From contig NZ_LR701588.1 in assembly GCF_902498805.1 (NCBI RefSeq), forward strand, positions 86,823-150,822: a stretch of DNA of 64,000 nt, given 5' to 3'. The stretch's first letter is position 1, and every line of letters begins with the position of its first letter. A program made the position numbers and the translations under genes. This DNA is from Imperialibacter sp. EC-SDR9 (GTDB lineage Bacteria > Bacteroidota > Bacteroidia > Cytophagales > Cyclobacteriaceae). The notes below the pieces were generated by a model, which worked only from the letters and a program-made list of their open reading frames with translations, did no database searches and was not told where the DNA came from. Positions 26,749-35,485 of the stretch are shown here, piece by piece.

Positions 26749-28437
26749 CTATCGGTTAGTCAAAATAACAAATTGCGATGGCTGTAGCTTAACCTTGATA
26801 AAATTGCGATCGTTGTCTTCGCTTTTCAGCATATGAACCTCCCCTTTGCCGCCGTATAAATAATGAAAAGAGCAACCTTCCCGGTTGAAGTATTTATCCA
26901 CCGTTACATATTGTTCTACCTCATGCTCAAGTGAGTGATTATAGGCCACTACGCATTCCTCGTCGTACAGCATTCTACTGAAGGCTATCAGACTATCGGC
27001 GTACACAGGCAAGTGGAAGTCTTTCCCATCCCTGGAAAGCTTTCTTATATACATCCGTCCAAACTTTAACACCGAACTTTTCTTTCGGATAGCGGCAATT
27101 TTGGCTATTTCCTGATAAATACCATTCTCCTTGTTCAGCGCATTGGTGGTGTTGTCGCTCAAGTCAAACATTGCTTCCCGGATATTCCAGTCGCCTTCTC
27201 CGGCACCGTCGAAACCCTGCTCAGTACCATAGTAGATGCACGGTGTGCCAAGCGCACAAAGTAGGAATCCCACTCCTGCAATGATTTGGCCATCGGTAGC
27301 ATCTTTACCAAAACGCCTTTTAATCCCCTGTCCCACCTGATCGTGGTTGTCAAGAAACGTAACCAAAAACTCCCCAAACTCCCCACGTGCCATGGCATTT
27401 CTTCTCAGCGACTCATATCGCTCAATGAGCTTCTCAGGAGTAGCATGCCCTTTGATAACATTGGCCAACACATAATACAGAGGAAAGTCCAGCACCGAAT
27501 TGAGTCCATAGTAAATCGCCTTGTCCTCGACCTCTATGGAGGTTTTGGGCCCAATATACTTGTTGTACAACTCCTCCGAACCTACCAACTCTCCGAAAAG
27601 AAAAAAGTTCTTTTTGCCTAGCCTGTAAGCATATTCACGCAGGAGAGAGCAAAACTGCCCGATGTTTTTCTCTCCCATGTGTTTGACTGCATCGAGCCGA
27701 AAGCCGTCGATATCAGTTTCTCTTATCCAGTAGCAATGTATTTTTGTGAGGATGTCCTGCACATACTTTGCTTCGGGTGATTCGTCATTTTTAAACGACT
27801 TTAATCCAAAAAAATCACCCTCCCGTGTTTCGGGATAGGTATCAAAGTTCCTAATACGCCCTTTTTTCCAATAAACTTCCGTGTCCCTAAGCTCTACAGG
27901 CAGAGGACGATCTTCAAACCGCCAGCCTCCAAAGGGATATACATTGCCGTTGTAATAGCCAGGCTCCATATCATCCTTGTAGAACCAGTTATCCCCGGAA
28001 TGATGCAGCACGATATCGAGAAACACCCTCATGTTCATCGCATGTGCCTTATCTACCAATTCAGCCAGGTCCTCTTTGGTTCCGAAGCGTTTGTCTACCT
28101 CAAGGTAATTTTGAATGGCATATCCATGATAGGCAGCTTCGTTGTTTTCAAAAAGCGGGCTGAGCCAAAGTGCCGTACATCCCAGGTCGTGTATGTAGTC
28201 GAGGTGTTTGGTAATGCCCCTGATGGTGCCTCCGCAAAACGTCTGTAGTTGGTCGGCGTTTCCAAATCCGCTCCGTTTTTTTGCATGAGGGGAGGGCGTC
28301 CGTGCATGATCATCATGAAACCTGTCAATCAGTAGAAAGTAGATGAATTCTTCTCTCCATTCACGGTCACAATTGGCCCAATACGTTTTGTTGGGCTTTG
28401 GCGACAAGTCAATGTCTTGTATTGATCTCAGCATCAT
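26749..28437 (-). CDS. GH13 alpha-amylase-family glycosidase
   Basis: The 562-residue protein has the GH13 catalytic regions: DIVLHHSGDN (region I), DGFRLDAVKH (nucleophile Asp, about 245), FGELVG (acid/base Glu, about 281) and VTFLDNHDQVG (transition-state Asp, about 364), so all three acidic residues are present. There is no signal peptide, so it acts in the cytoplasm, probably on glycogen or maltodextrin stores. It is divergent from the universal stress protein gene and each has its own operator. Confidence 0.92.
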   Translation of the reverse strand: MMLRSIQDIDLSPKPNKTYWANCDREWREEFIYFLLIDRFHDDHARTPSPHAKKRSGFGNADQLQTFCGGTIRGITKHLDYIHDLGCTALWLSPLFENNEAAYHGYAIQNYLEVDKRFGTKEDLAELVDKAHAMNMRVFLDIVLHHSGDNWFYKDDMEPGYYNGNVYPFGGWRFEDRPLPVELRDTEVYWKKGRIRNFDTYPETREGDFFGLKSFKNDESPEAKYVQDILTKIHCYWIRETDIDGFRLDAVKHMGEKNIGQFCSLLREYAYRLGKKNFFLFGELVGSEELYNKYIGPKTSIEVEDKAIYYGLNSVLDFPLYYVLANVIKGHATPEKLIERYESLRRNAMARGEFGEFLVTFLDNHDQVGQGIKRRFGKDATDGQIIAGVGFLLCALGTPCIYYGTEQGFDGAGEGDWNIREAMFDLSDNTTNALNKENGIYQEIAKIAAIRKKSSVLKFGRMYIRKLSRDGKDFHLPVYADSLIAFSRMLYDEECVVAYNHSLEHEVEQYVTVDKYFNREGCSFHYLYGGKGEVHMLKSEDNDRNFIKVKLQPSQFVILTNR

Positions 28438-28483
28438 TTAAATAGTAAAAAGGCCTCCTGATCCACAGGCTTTGTATCGATCA

Positions 28484-28548
28484 CCAATTAACGATCATCT
28501 GCCAAATTCGCTTATGACAGACATCAGTTAGCAAAAAGACATTGCTCA
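28484..28548 (-). promoter_or_regulatory. Operator pair for the amylase gene
   Basis: TGACAGACATCA (28515-28526) is exact. AGACATTGCTCA (28537-28548, two mismatches) is 22 bp away. A TTAATTGG box (28491-28484, minus) sits at the usual distance. The proximal centre is 83.5 nt before the ATG at 28437. Confidence 0.65.
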
Positions 28549-28616
28549 GTATTCACCTTCTGCGCACAGTGACTTCATGAACCAAGGTGGCTTAATTTTC
28601 CAACCATACCGATTCA

Positions 28617-28681
28617 TGACCAACATCACCTGACCGACGGACGTTGGTCATTTCATACCCGGTCGGCAATAGATATCTTGA
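28617..28681 (+). promoter_or_regulatory. Operator pair and -7 box for universal stress protein 1
   Basis: TGACCAACATCA (28617-28628) is exact. GGACGTTGGTCA (28639-28650, one mismatch) is 22 bp downstream. TATCTTGA begins at 28674, 23 nt after it. The proximal centre is 54.5 nt before the ATG at 28699. Confidence 0.75.
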
Positions 28682-28698
28682 AGACAAAAGACAAAGCC

Positions 28699-29538
28699 AT
28701 GAAAAAGATACTTGTCCCCTGCGATTTTTCCACACCAGCAGTTCACGCTTATAGTTTCGCTTGCCAAATGGCAAAAGAAGCACAAGGTGAGGTGTTTGTC
28801 ATGCACGCCTTCGAGCTTCCGTTTTCCTACGAATCGACCTTCGGAGTACAACCCTATATTTTCGACATGGAGCTTCTGAAATCTATAGAAGACAAAGCAA
28901 AAGAAAACTTCAAGAAAATGAGAAAAGCTGTTGGTAAAGCAGCAGAAAACCAGCATTTCGAGGCCTTGCATGGCAGCATTACCGGCTCAATTCTCGACCA
29001 GATTCGTGAGAAGAACATTGACCTGGTAGTAATGGGCACAACAGGAGCCAGCGGACTCAGCGAGGTTTTGATTGGCTCCAACACCGAAAAAGTAGTTCGG
29101 TTTTCGCCAGTCCCAGTGCTTTCTCTAAGAGAGGGCCACGAAGCTTCCGACATAAAAAACATTGTATTGGCCAACTCTCTTGAACTTAACCAGAGGAAGT
29201 TTGTGGAAAAGGTAAAAGATCTTCAGGCATTTTTTGGAGCCAAACTTCACATACTCTATATCAACTCGCTTGCTCGCTTCAAGCCCGAGGAGGAAGCACA
29301 ACTTTTACTGGAAGATTTTGTAAAGCACTATACACTTGAGAATTACACGCTGAATATCCGAAATGCTCCTTTTGAAGAGGAAGGTATTATCCGATTTGTG
29401 GAACAGACAAAAGCAGACATGCTGGCGATGGCCACCCACAGTCGGCGGGGGCTGGCTCATCTGGTTTCCGGCAGCCTGGCAGAGGACATCGTCAATCATA
29501 TAGATTGCCCTATCTGGACTTGCACGCTGAGGGATTAG
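28699..29538 (+). CDS. Tandem universal stress protein (UspA family), copy 1
   Basis: The 279-residue protein is two Usp domains in tandem. The first ends with the ATP-binding GTTGASGLSEVLIGSNTEKVV signature (about residues 113-133); the second has a GS-type loop as well (THSRRGLAHLVSGSLAE, about 246-262). The longer frame begins with a TTG at 28678; the ATG at 28699 gives the standard MKKILVPCDFS start. Usp proteins accompany survival under stress or starvation. Its promoter carries the island operator. Confidence 0.9.
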   Translation: MKKILVPCDFSTPAVHAYSFACQMAKEAQGEVFVMHAFELPFSYESTFGVQPYIFDMELLKSIEDKAKENFKKMRKAVGKAAENQHFEALHGSITGSILDQIREKNIDLVVMGTTGASGLSEVLIGSNTEKVVRFSPVPVLSLREGHEASDIKNIVLANSLELNQRKFVEKVKDLQAFFGAKLHILYINSLARFKPEEEAQLLLEDFVKHYTLENYTLNIRNAPFEEEGIIRFVEQTKADMLAMATHSRRGLAHLVSGSLAEDIVNHIDCPIWTCTLRD

Positions 29539-29699
29539 ATGGCGGGAGCGTCACGTTTGTCTATTCTATTGCCCACACCGCACAAAGGAGGTAGAATATG
29601 ACAGTAGGAGAAAACACCCCTGAATCATACAAATTGAGCTATTTTGAGGATTGTCACCCTAGTGCTATGTGTCATGGCTATGCATCAACCCATATTTCC
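29539..29699. other. Intergenic region between convergent Usp and bactofilin-like genes
   Basis: About 160 bp. I see neither an ORF nor a clear hairpin with a T-run. Confidence 0.3.
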
Positions 29700-30875
29700 T
29701 CAAACTGCCACTTCTTTTTTCCAGCTGACAGTCAAAAGTATGGCTCCAAAAACCACACACATAAGAAGTAGCATTGACAGTGGCCCCACAAAAGGAGTAA
29801 TAGAAATGAACTTGAGCAGTATGAATAAACCAAATGCCACCAGCGCAACCTTTCCTGATTTCCAGGCCGACTTATAATAAGTTTGATTGAGCCAATAAGC
29901 CAATACTATTGACACAATCACTGTGGCTAGAAGCACTACTGTTAAGTAAGCCGTGAGGGCCAATACACCAATGGGTGCACCTATCAAAGTAACCATTGAC
30001 AGCACTATGGCAACAGGCACACCAATCAAAAACAGAAAGCCGAGCCCAAGTGAGTTGAGGCTTGACTCTTTGGCAGTAGCGGCGGCCTTATTAAGTGTGT
30101 TGCTAAATAGGTAACGGATCAGTAAAATCATCACCAAAGCAGTGCCAAGGTACCAAATCACCATAAGAACAGAAGCGAAACCCAGGTACTCCCATTTACC
30201 GTCCTCAATTTCAAGAGAGGGGTCAAAAGTTGCTGTTCCCTGCACAGTATTTTGAAAGTCGAGGTGCCCTGCTTCATTCCAGTAGTTCACGTTGCCCGCA
30301 AAGCTGGCGTCAGGCCCTAGCTCTAAAGTAGTAGCCGCCAGAATAGCATTGCCACCAGCTGGCCCGTTGATGATGATATCACCTCCCCGACAGTCTATGT
30401 CCCCACCTACACTTCCATTAAGTGTGAGTTTCCCAGAGGCACTTTTAAGTATCCCTGCCACCTCTCCGTTAAGGGTTATCTCACCGCCACTTGTGAACAA
30501 ATTGCCATCGACAACAACCTTGTCATCTATTGCGACAGTGCCTCCTGCAACTACCAGATCTCCAGCTATATTGCCTGAAATGCTGATTGTTCCCCCAGCG
30601 CACCTAATATCATCCCCGACATAACCGTTGAAAAAAATTTCTCCCCCTGCTGCCAGAATATCCTGGCTAATGGTATCGTTAACGGTCACCGAACCTCCGG
30701 CAACAATAAGGTCGCCAAGTACTGGCGCATTGATTGTAACTGAACCTCCGGCAACGTAAAGATCGTGCTCAATCTTCTCACGAATAATCACAGTTTCACC
30801 AGCTTGAATCTGTGCCTCTGCCTGAAATACTATCAGGCTGCACACTATAATCAGAAATAATCTAATCGATTTCAT
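29700..30875 (-). CDS. Exported bactofilin-like repeat protein with membrane domain
   Basis: This 391-residue protein has a signal peptide (VFQAEAQ at about 16-22), then about 200 residues of short beta-solenoid repeats of the GDLIVAGGSVTVN type, as in bactofilins. Four to five hydrophobic helices follow (about 245-385). The repeats look like a right-handed solenoid facing outside, anchored by the membrane part. Bactofilins proper are cytosolic scaffolds, so the signal peptide makes this a divergent member. An exact operator lies 102 nt upstream. Confidence 0.7.
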   Translation of the reverse strand: MKSIRLFLIIVCSLIVFQAEAQIQAGETVIIREKIEHDLYVAGGSVTINAPVLGDLIVAGGSVTVNDTISQDILAAGGEIFFNGYVGDDIRCAGGTISISGNIAGDLVVAGGTVAIDDKVVVDGNLFTSGGEITLNGEVAGILKSASGKLTLNGSVGGDIDCRGGDIIINGPAGGNAILAATTLELGPDASFAGNVNYWNEAGHLDFQNTVQGTATFDPSLEIEDGKWEYLGFASVLMVIWYLGTALVMILLIRYLFSNTLNKAAATAKESSLNSLGLGFLFLIGVPVAIVLSMVTLIGAPIGVLALTAYLTVVLLATVIVSIVLAYWLNQTYYKSAWKSGKVALVAFGLFILLKFISITPFVGPLSMLLLMCVVFGAILLTVSWKKEVAV

Positions 30876-30940
30876 GATTTAACCCTCCTTTTTAGTTTTG
30901 GGGCATCTCATCAGACTCAATTGCCCGCTTGATTTTGGCA

Positions 30941-31005
30941 TTAAACTAGGCAGGCCTTTAAGGAAATAGAATGATTCAAGTCAGCAGTATAGGAGACTTT
31001 TATTA
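30941..31005 (-). promoter_or_regulatory. Operator pair and -7 box for the bactofilin-like gene
   Basis: TGATTCAAGTCA (30972-30983) is exact, with AGACTTTTATTA (two mismatches) 22 bp away at 30994. TAGTTTAA (30948-30941, minus) starts 23 nt from the proximal copy. Confidence 0.65.
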
Positions 31006-31075
31006 CCAAAATGACGAATTTACAGCCTGACAAAGAGGTCTTTTGAAAGACCAGGCTTTGACCGAATGCAGCAGA

Positions 31076-32257
31076 CTAGGCGATGGCAGTTTTTGGCGTC
31101 ACATGCGCCTTGCCAGAGTCCGCATCATTGCCAATCCAAGTTTCTATATGATCTATAATATCGCTTATTCCAGGGCTGTACCCATTCTCAATATACGCCC
31201 CGGCTGTGGCCATCCCCAGCAAAAGGCACTGAGACAATGGCAAACCATGCAGCAATCCCTGACAGTAGCCAGCATTGAGGTTGTCGCCACCACCGGTTAG
31301 TACTTTGGGATTAACCACGGGATTCCCCTTCAGTTCAAGCACCTCTTTTTTTGTAAAAGCGATAGTTCTGTCCGAAGGGTGCAGCAAAAGGCAATCGATG
31401 TCCATAAACTGATAAATGACAGCACCTGCTTCCCGAACAGGAGGAGTCGCTACGTCTTTGGAAACACCTTCAGCGCTTTTTATTGCCGCCCACAGCTTGA
31501 GCGCTTCATTTTCGTTGAGGCCCAGTGTTACTTTTCCAAATTGTGAAAACTTGCTTATCAGTTTTAAAGTCTGCTTTATTTGGCTGGTAGTTTTCTTTGT
31601 CGGGTCACAAAGGTCGAAAAAGAACAAAAAGTCCCTTTTTCCCGATGGCTCAATGATTTCTTCCAGCACTCCCTTCCAAATATCGCTGGCATGAGGCAGG
31701 TTCACCCAGTCTAAAAAAGCAATCAGATGACTTCCACGAATGGCATCGCTCATTCTCTGCATATCCGCAGTCTTTTTAATATAGGCCCAATCATATTCTT
31801 CAAACACACTTAAATCTGAGAATATCATTTTTCCATCGTCAAATTCAATGGCATCGCTCTCACCAGGATTCAAAACACTCATCACTTCACAGTTTTCGTT
31901 TAAGTCGGTGAAAACACTGTGAGGCTTTGGGTAGCCCAGGCTACCAAAACAAATGGTACGAACCTTCAGTTTTCCCATAGTATTTGCAAAAATTGGTGCA
32001 TTACCACCTAGTTTCACCTTTTGAGTGATCATTTCAATCTGACCACTTTTTCCAGAGGCAGAATTGATTCGTTCAGAGAACTCAGGAAGCGTTTTAAAAA
32101 AAACAGTATTCTTTCCCGCTTTTTGCTTTATCGCTTTTTTGATTTTGTCTATAAACCCATCAAAGCCAACAAAGACCTGCTTTGACGCAAAATCTTTCCC
32201 ATTGGACTGCAGGGTCTGCAGCAAATCCTCAAGCATTGTGACTGAATATGCCATCAT
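31076..32257 (-). CDS. PfkB-like sugar kinase, copy 2
   Basis: The 393-residue protein is a paralogue of the one at 19329: GGNAPIFANTMGKLKVRTI near 90-108, and TGGGDNLNAGYCQGLLHGLPLSQC near 340 with the DTxGAGD-like Asp. It shares the FVGFDGFIDKI start region. Two ATG codons lie 15 nt apart at the N-terminus, and either is acceptable. It is divergent from the helical protein at 32502. The substrate is unknown. Confidence 0.8.
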   Translation of the reverse strand: MMAYSVTMLEDLLQTLQSNGKDFASKQVFVGFDGFIDKIKKAIKQKAGKNTVFFKTLPEFSERINSASGKSGQIEMITQKVKLGGNAPIFANTMGKLKVRTICFGSLGYPKPHSVFTDLNENCEVMSVLNPGESDAIEFDDGKMIFSDLSVFEEYDWAYIKKTADMQRMSDAIRGSHLIAFLDWVNLPHASDIWKGVLEEIIEPSGKRDFLFFFDLCDPTKKTTSQIKQTLKLISKFSQFGKVTLGLNENEALKLWAAIKSAEGVSKDVATPPVREAGAVIYQFMDIDCLLLHPSDRTIAFTKKEVLELKGNPVVNPKVLTGGGDNLNAGYCQGLLHGLPLSQCLLLGMATAGAYIENGYSPGISDIIDHIETWIGNDADSGKAHVTPKTAIA

Positions 32258-32279
32258 TCAAATGTTTTGTTTATACAGA

Positions 32280-32345
32280 ACAATGTATCGGATGTTTTTG
32301 ATATTGAACATGACGTGGGTATGATCAGGCAGATGATAATTCTCA
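32280..32345 (-). promoter_or_regulatory. Weak operator pair for PfkB copy 2
   Basis: GATGA-N6-TCATC (core TGATAATTCTCA at 32334-32345) is a good palindrome, but its right half-site is CTCA. A degenerate TGACGTGGGTAT at 32311 has a correctly spaced TACATTGT (32287-32280, minus). This is less certain than the pair facing right at 32399-32432. Confidence 0.45.
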
Positions 32346-32398
32346 TCATCGAATGAGCAATTCTTCCAACCGGACATATGTGCTGCGAACAATCGGCA

Positions 32399-32463
32399 TG
32401 ATGAGAGTCTTGGCCTGCAATGATGTCCATCATCCAACTGAATAATGAAGGTGGGTATATTCA
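32399..32463 (+). promoter_or_regulatory. Operator pair and -7 box for the helical protein at 32502
   Basis: TGATGTCCATCA (32421-32432) is exact. TGATGAGAGTCT (32399-32410, one mismatch) lies 22 bp upstream. TATATTCA begins at 32456, 23 nt downstream. The centre is 75.5 nt before the ATG at 32502. Confidence 0.75.
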
Positions 32464-32501
32464 CCATATGCAATATTTATGTATTTAAACACCTAAGACT
32501 C

Positions 32502-32912
32502 ATGGACAAATTAGCCGCCTCCGAAGACGTGCTTTTGCAGCCCTCGCTACTGAAAAAGCACAGGAAAACCAAGGAATGGCAGTCTGCCATTATGCTCTGG
32601 AAACAGGAACTTGACTTTTTTCAAAAGCTTTTGGATCAACATTCGGCTAAGTTCACTTCTATTGAAGACAAAAAAAGAATTGATCACTTTCAGAATCTCA
32701 TCATTTACTACAAGGGCGAACTTCTCAACAACTTCGACACGAAGCTACGACTTCACGAAAAGCGGCTGGCAGAACTCACTAAAACGGTTGATGATTTGAA
32801 GGCTGAGTACAACAAGGAACACAATGGACTCATGGATGAGTTGGAGTCGCTCAACACGCAATTCCATAAATACCATGGCGAATTGCTGGAGTTTATGGAA
32901 AAGGCTGTATAA
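32502..32912 (+). CDS. Hypothetical coiled-coil protein, paralogue of 11645
   Basis: The 136-residue product is almost wholly helical with long heptads (LHEKRLAELTKTVDDLKAEY) and matches the layout of the 154-residue protein at 11645. I use the ATG at 32502 because the frame's earlier ATG at 32445 adds 19 hydrophobic residues that overlap the -7 box. Its function is unknown. It has the best-defined operator pair of this divergent region. Confidence 0.65.
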   Translation: MDKLAASEDVLLQPSLLKKHRKTKEWQSAIMLWKQELDFFQKLLDQHSAKFTSIEDKKRIDHFQNLIIYYKGELLNNFDTKLRLHEKRLAELTKTVDDLKAEYNKEHNGLMDELESLNTQFHKYHGELLEFMEKAV

Positions 32913-33033
32913 ACCATTGCTTTTACGTGTAGTGTTGGTTCTTTTCTCCTGCGAAAAGTGAGCCATCCAAGCTGCGCTCTTGTGTGAAGGTGTCGGCGCT
33001 CTCCTCTGGTTGCACGACACACTGCCGACATTC

Positions 33034-33702
33034 TTAGCCCAACCGGGCATCCTGTGTTTTTGCGTCCTCGTTCAATCCGGTGACTATCCACAAGATAATA
33101 AAGCTCAGTATAGCTGCAAAAAAGCACCAGACGGAAATAACAAATCCCAAAAAGAACCACCTGGCTACCAGGTAGGACAGTGCAATGCAAACACCCAGGG
33201 TATACAACCGTTTAACGCTTGAAACAAACAATGAAACCACCGTAGGTATGGCATACAGCACTGAACTAATCCAGGTGAAAGCATAGGGGAAATCGAGAGA
33301 ATAGTGGATATGCCCTACACTAATTTCTGCTGACACATCGAAAGCAAACAAGCAATACAGTATATAAGAAGAGAATATTAAACCCACAACAAGAAACGCT
33401 GCCAGAAACCTCTTCCGAACGCTATCCTTCTCCATCTTAAAAACAGCAAAGGGAATCCAGAAAGGCCAGATAACTTGTGCGAAAACCAAGAAGATGTATA
33501 CGGGAAAACGGCTCCATGCGGCGTGCTCAGGGTTCGCCAGACCTATCCAAACCAAGCCTTCCGACACTTGCTGCGCCGCAAACATAAGCGGAATAGCAGC
33601 AAAAGGAATCTGTCGTGCATCCTTTACCTTTCGAAGCGTTACAACACCTACTGTGGCCAAAACTGCACTAGCCCCAAAACTTGCACTAGCTGAAAAACAC
33701 AT
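33034..33702 (-). CDS. DUF6629-like multispanning membrane protein
   Basis: The 222-residue protein starts at the ATG at 33702 (MCFSASASFGASAVLATVGVVTL), the typical opening of DUF6629 proteins; the frame extends nine codons further upstream. Six to seven hydrophobic helices follow, with few charged loops. It is on the same strand as the two genes upstream (33914 and 34489), but a 211-bp gap separates it and no good operator is visible in the gap. Its role is unknown. Confidence 0.7.
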   Translation of the reverse strand: MCFSASASFGASAVLATVGVVTLRKVKDARQIPFAAIPLMFAAQQVSEGLVWIGLANPEHAAWSRFPVYIFLVFAQVIWPFWIPFAVFKMEKDSVRKRFLAAFLVVGLIFSSYILYCLFAFDVSAEISVGHIHYSLDFPYAFTWISSVLYAIPTVVSLFVSSVKRLYTLGVCIALSYLVARWFFLGFVISVWCFFAAILSFIILWIVTGLNEDAKTQDARLG

Positions 33703-33913
33703 CTGGTTATCTTTGAGGTAAAAAACCAATGATGTGTTACACAGTGGTCTTGATTAGGGGAACAGGGAAGGAAATCATAATCAACACTTCAGGAGTACAG
33801 ATTCCTTACCTGCTATTCAATACTGGGAATGTAGTCCTAAACCAATACAAATCCTAATAAAGCAGGACTGTACCGGCCGTAGCTCTTTGCACTATCAAAA
33901 GCACGATGGAGAA

Positions 33914-34474
33914 TCAATAAGATCCAAACTCAATATGTACTATTGCCAACCGGCTAAAAAAATTGATTTCGTTTTTTCTGTTCTTAGCAAATGAAAAGAG
34001 TATTTCGAGCCCCATCCAAAACAGAAACCAGCCTGCGGGCTCAAACAACACCCGCAATAAGTTGATATAGAAATGTGGCAGATTCAAAAAAGAGATATAA
34101 CTGGCAACCACCATTAAGGATAAACCAGCCAGAACGAAGTAAACACCCTTTGCCTTTACAGACTGTGATTCCTCTACTAATTGCTGGTACTGACTGCTAA
34201 AATAGCTCTCCAAGCGCTTGCGGATAACCTTTTCATCCTCCTCGTTTCTCACTGTACTGGGTGCGAGAAGCCTGAGAATTGAAATCCTTCCCTTCGAATC
34301 TTTGGCTACTTTCTTTAGCTGACTAACAAAATCATCGGAAACGGCTCTTTCGACAAAAGGCCGGGGGTCAAAATCTGAGAATATCTCACTATAGGCATCG
34401 ATCCATAAAGTGACTACCACGGGATTCACTCCAGTGTTTTCACTTTCATGATCATTTCCTGAAGTCGCTTGCAT
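33914..34474 (-). CDS. Hypothetical membrane protein
   Basis: The 186-residue protein has a soluble acidic N-terminal part (about 1-110) and two hydrophobic helices (about 115-140 and 145-165), with a basic C-terminal stretch. I do not recognise a family. It lies 14 nt downstream of the DUF4136 lipoprotein gene on the same strand, so co-transcription is likely. Confidence 0.55.
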   Translation of the reverse strand: MQATSGNDHESENTGVNPVVVTLWIDAYSEIFSDFDPRPFVERAVSDDFVSQLKKVAKDSKGRISILRLLAPSTVRNEEDEKVIRKRLESYFSSQYQQLVEESQSVKAKGVYFVLAGLSLMVVASYISFLNLPHFYINLLRVLFEPAGWFLFWMGLEILFSFAKNRKNEINFFSRLAIVHIEFGSY

Positions 34475-34488
34475 GTTATGGTCAACTG

Positions 34489-35214
34489 CTAGTAGTTAGA
34501 ACTACCGTAGATTCTTCTATCAATCCCATTTCTATGTACCACCCCTTTATATAGGTCGTCATGACCTCTTTGCTTATGTACGGGCTTAACAGGAAACTCT
34601 TTAAGAATACGGTCAATGGCCGGGTGTACATTATATTGAATATATGCCGGATCATAGATATCTCCCTCTGCGCTTCCTGTCCAAACCAGCTTCTTCAACT
34701 GCCGGTCATACATGTTGAGTGTGATTGTCCCTCTCACATAATTATGTGTGTAGGTAGTGACCTGATCGCCCCAGTAAGGAGGACGGTAACCCCATCCATA
34801 CCACCCGTGCCAGGTATAAAACCGACGGTCGGGATAATAGTAGGGAAAGTAATAAGGGTTGTAAAAATAATACCCGGAGTACGGATAGGAATGATAGGTG
34901 ACGATGCGCTCCTTTTTCTCATTCAACAGCACAAGATCGAGCACAAGGTCAGGTGACTCTACGTCGACCAAAAAGCCCCTTTGGGTCATACCATGGGTGA
35001 TGTAATTCTTGACATTGTTACGAACAATATCATTGTCATAGGGTGTATTTTCAGACTCCTGCCCTGCTATGCTATCAGGCGCCCAGGCAAAAGTCTTGTA
35101 GCTGGTAAAATCGATGCTCCTATCGTAATTGGAATAGATAGTTCTATAAGTTTCGCAGCCGGCTAAAATGATCACCAAATCTATTGCCATCAATATTTTG
35201 ATCAGCGAGTTCAT
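34489..35214 (-). CDS. DUF4136 lipoprotein, copy 1
   Basis: The 241-residue lipoprotein has lipobox LAGC (about residue 19) and the DUF4136 opening TYRTIYSNYDRSIDFTSYKTFAW. A Tyr/Trp/Pro-rich region (PYSGYYFYNPYYFPYYYPDRR, about 126-146) and GTITLNMYDRQLKKLVWTGSAEGDI follow, the latter typical of this envelope family. A paralogue (223 aa) is at 57354. It is divergent from the acetyl-CoA synthetase operon. Confidence 0.8.
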   Translation of the reverse strand: MNSLIKILMAIDLVIILAGCETYRTIYSNYDRSIDFTSYKTFAWAPDSIAGQESENTPYDNDIVRNNVKNYITHGMTQRGFLVDVESPDLVLDLVLLNEKKERIVTYHSYPYSGYYFYNPYYFPYYYPDRRFYTWHGWYGWGYRPPYWGDQVTTYTHNYVRGTITLNMYDRQLKKLVWTGSAEGDIYDPAYIQYNVHPAIDRILKEFPVKPVHKQRGHDDLYKGVVHRNGIDRRIYGSSNY

Positions 35215-35238
35215 GATTGTAACTGTTTAATTCTCCAG

Positions 35239-35303
35239 TCAATATCGGTATTAGAACCGTTCGGGAAAATGATTACGCTCTCATCTCATGATGATTTGTG
35301 TCA
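35239..35303 (-). promoter_or_regulatory. Operator pair for the DUF4136 operon 1
   Basis: TGATTTGTGTCA (35292-35303) is exact, and TGATTACGCTCT (35270-35281, two mismatches) is 22 bp nearer the gene. GATATTGA (35246-35239, minus) occupies the -7 position but lacks the usual TA. Confidence 0.6.
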
Positions 35304-35417
35304 CTGGCGTTTTTTACCGAAGACCTCAACAGATCAGCTATTGGATCATGCTGATAAAGTTCGAGGCTAAGGCTTTTGGCGACATTGTATCAGTACCCGC
35401 ATTCCCTGCCACTTTAA

Positions 35418-35482
35418 TGAGGAATGTCATGAACCCATCGTGATTTGGTCATTGGCTGCACTACCGATCAGCTTTATTTTTA
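35418..35482 (+). promoter_or_regulatory. Operator pair and -7 box for the acetyl-CoA synthetase/PDH operon
   Basis: TGAGGAATGTCA (35418-35429, one mismatch) and GTGATTTGGTCA (35440-35451, right half only) are 22 bp apart. TATTTTTA begins at 35475, 23 nt after the second. The predicted transcript start would lie at or just after the ATG at 35486, so a leaderless mRNA or a later start (ATG at 35495 or 35531) is possible. Confidence 0.6.
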
Positions 35483-35485
35483 AGT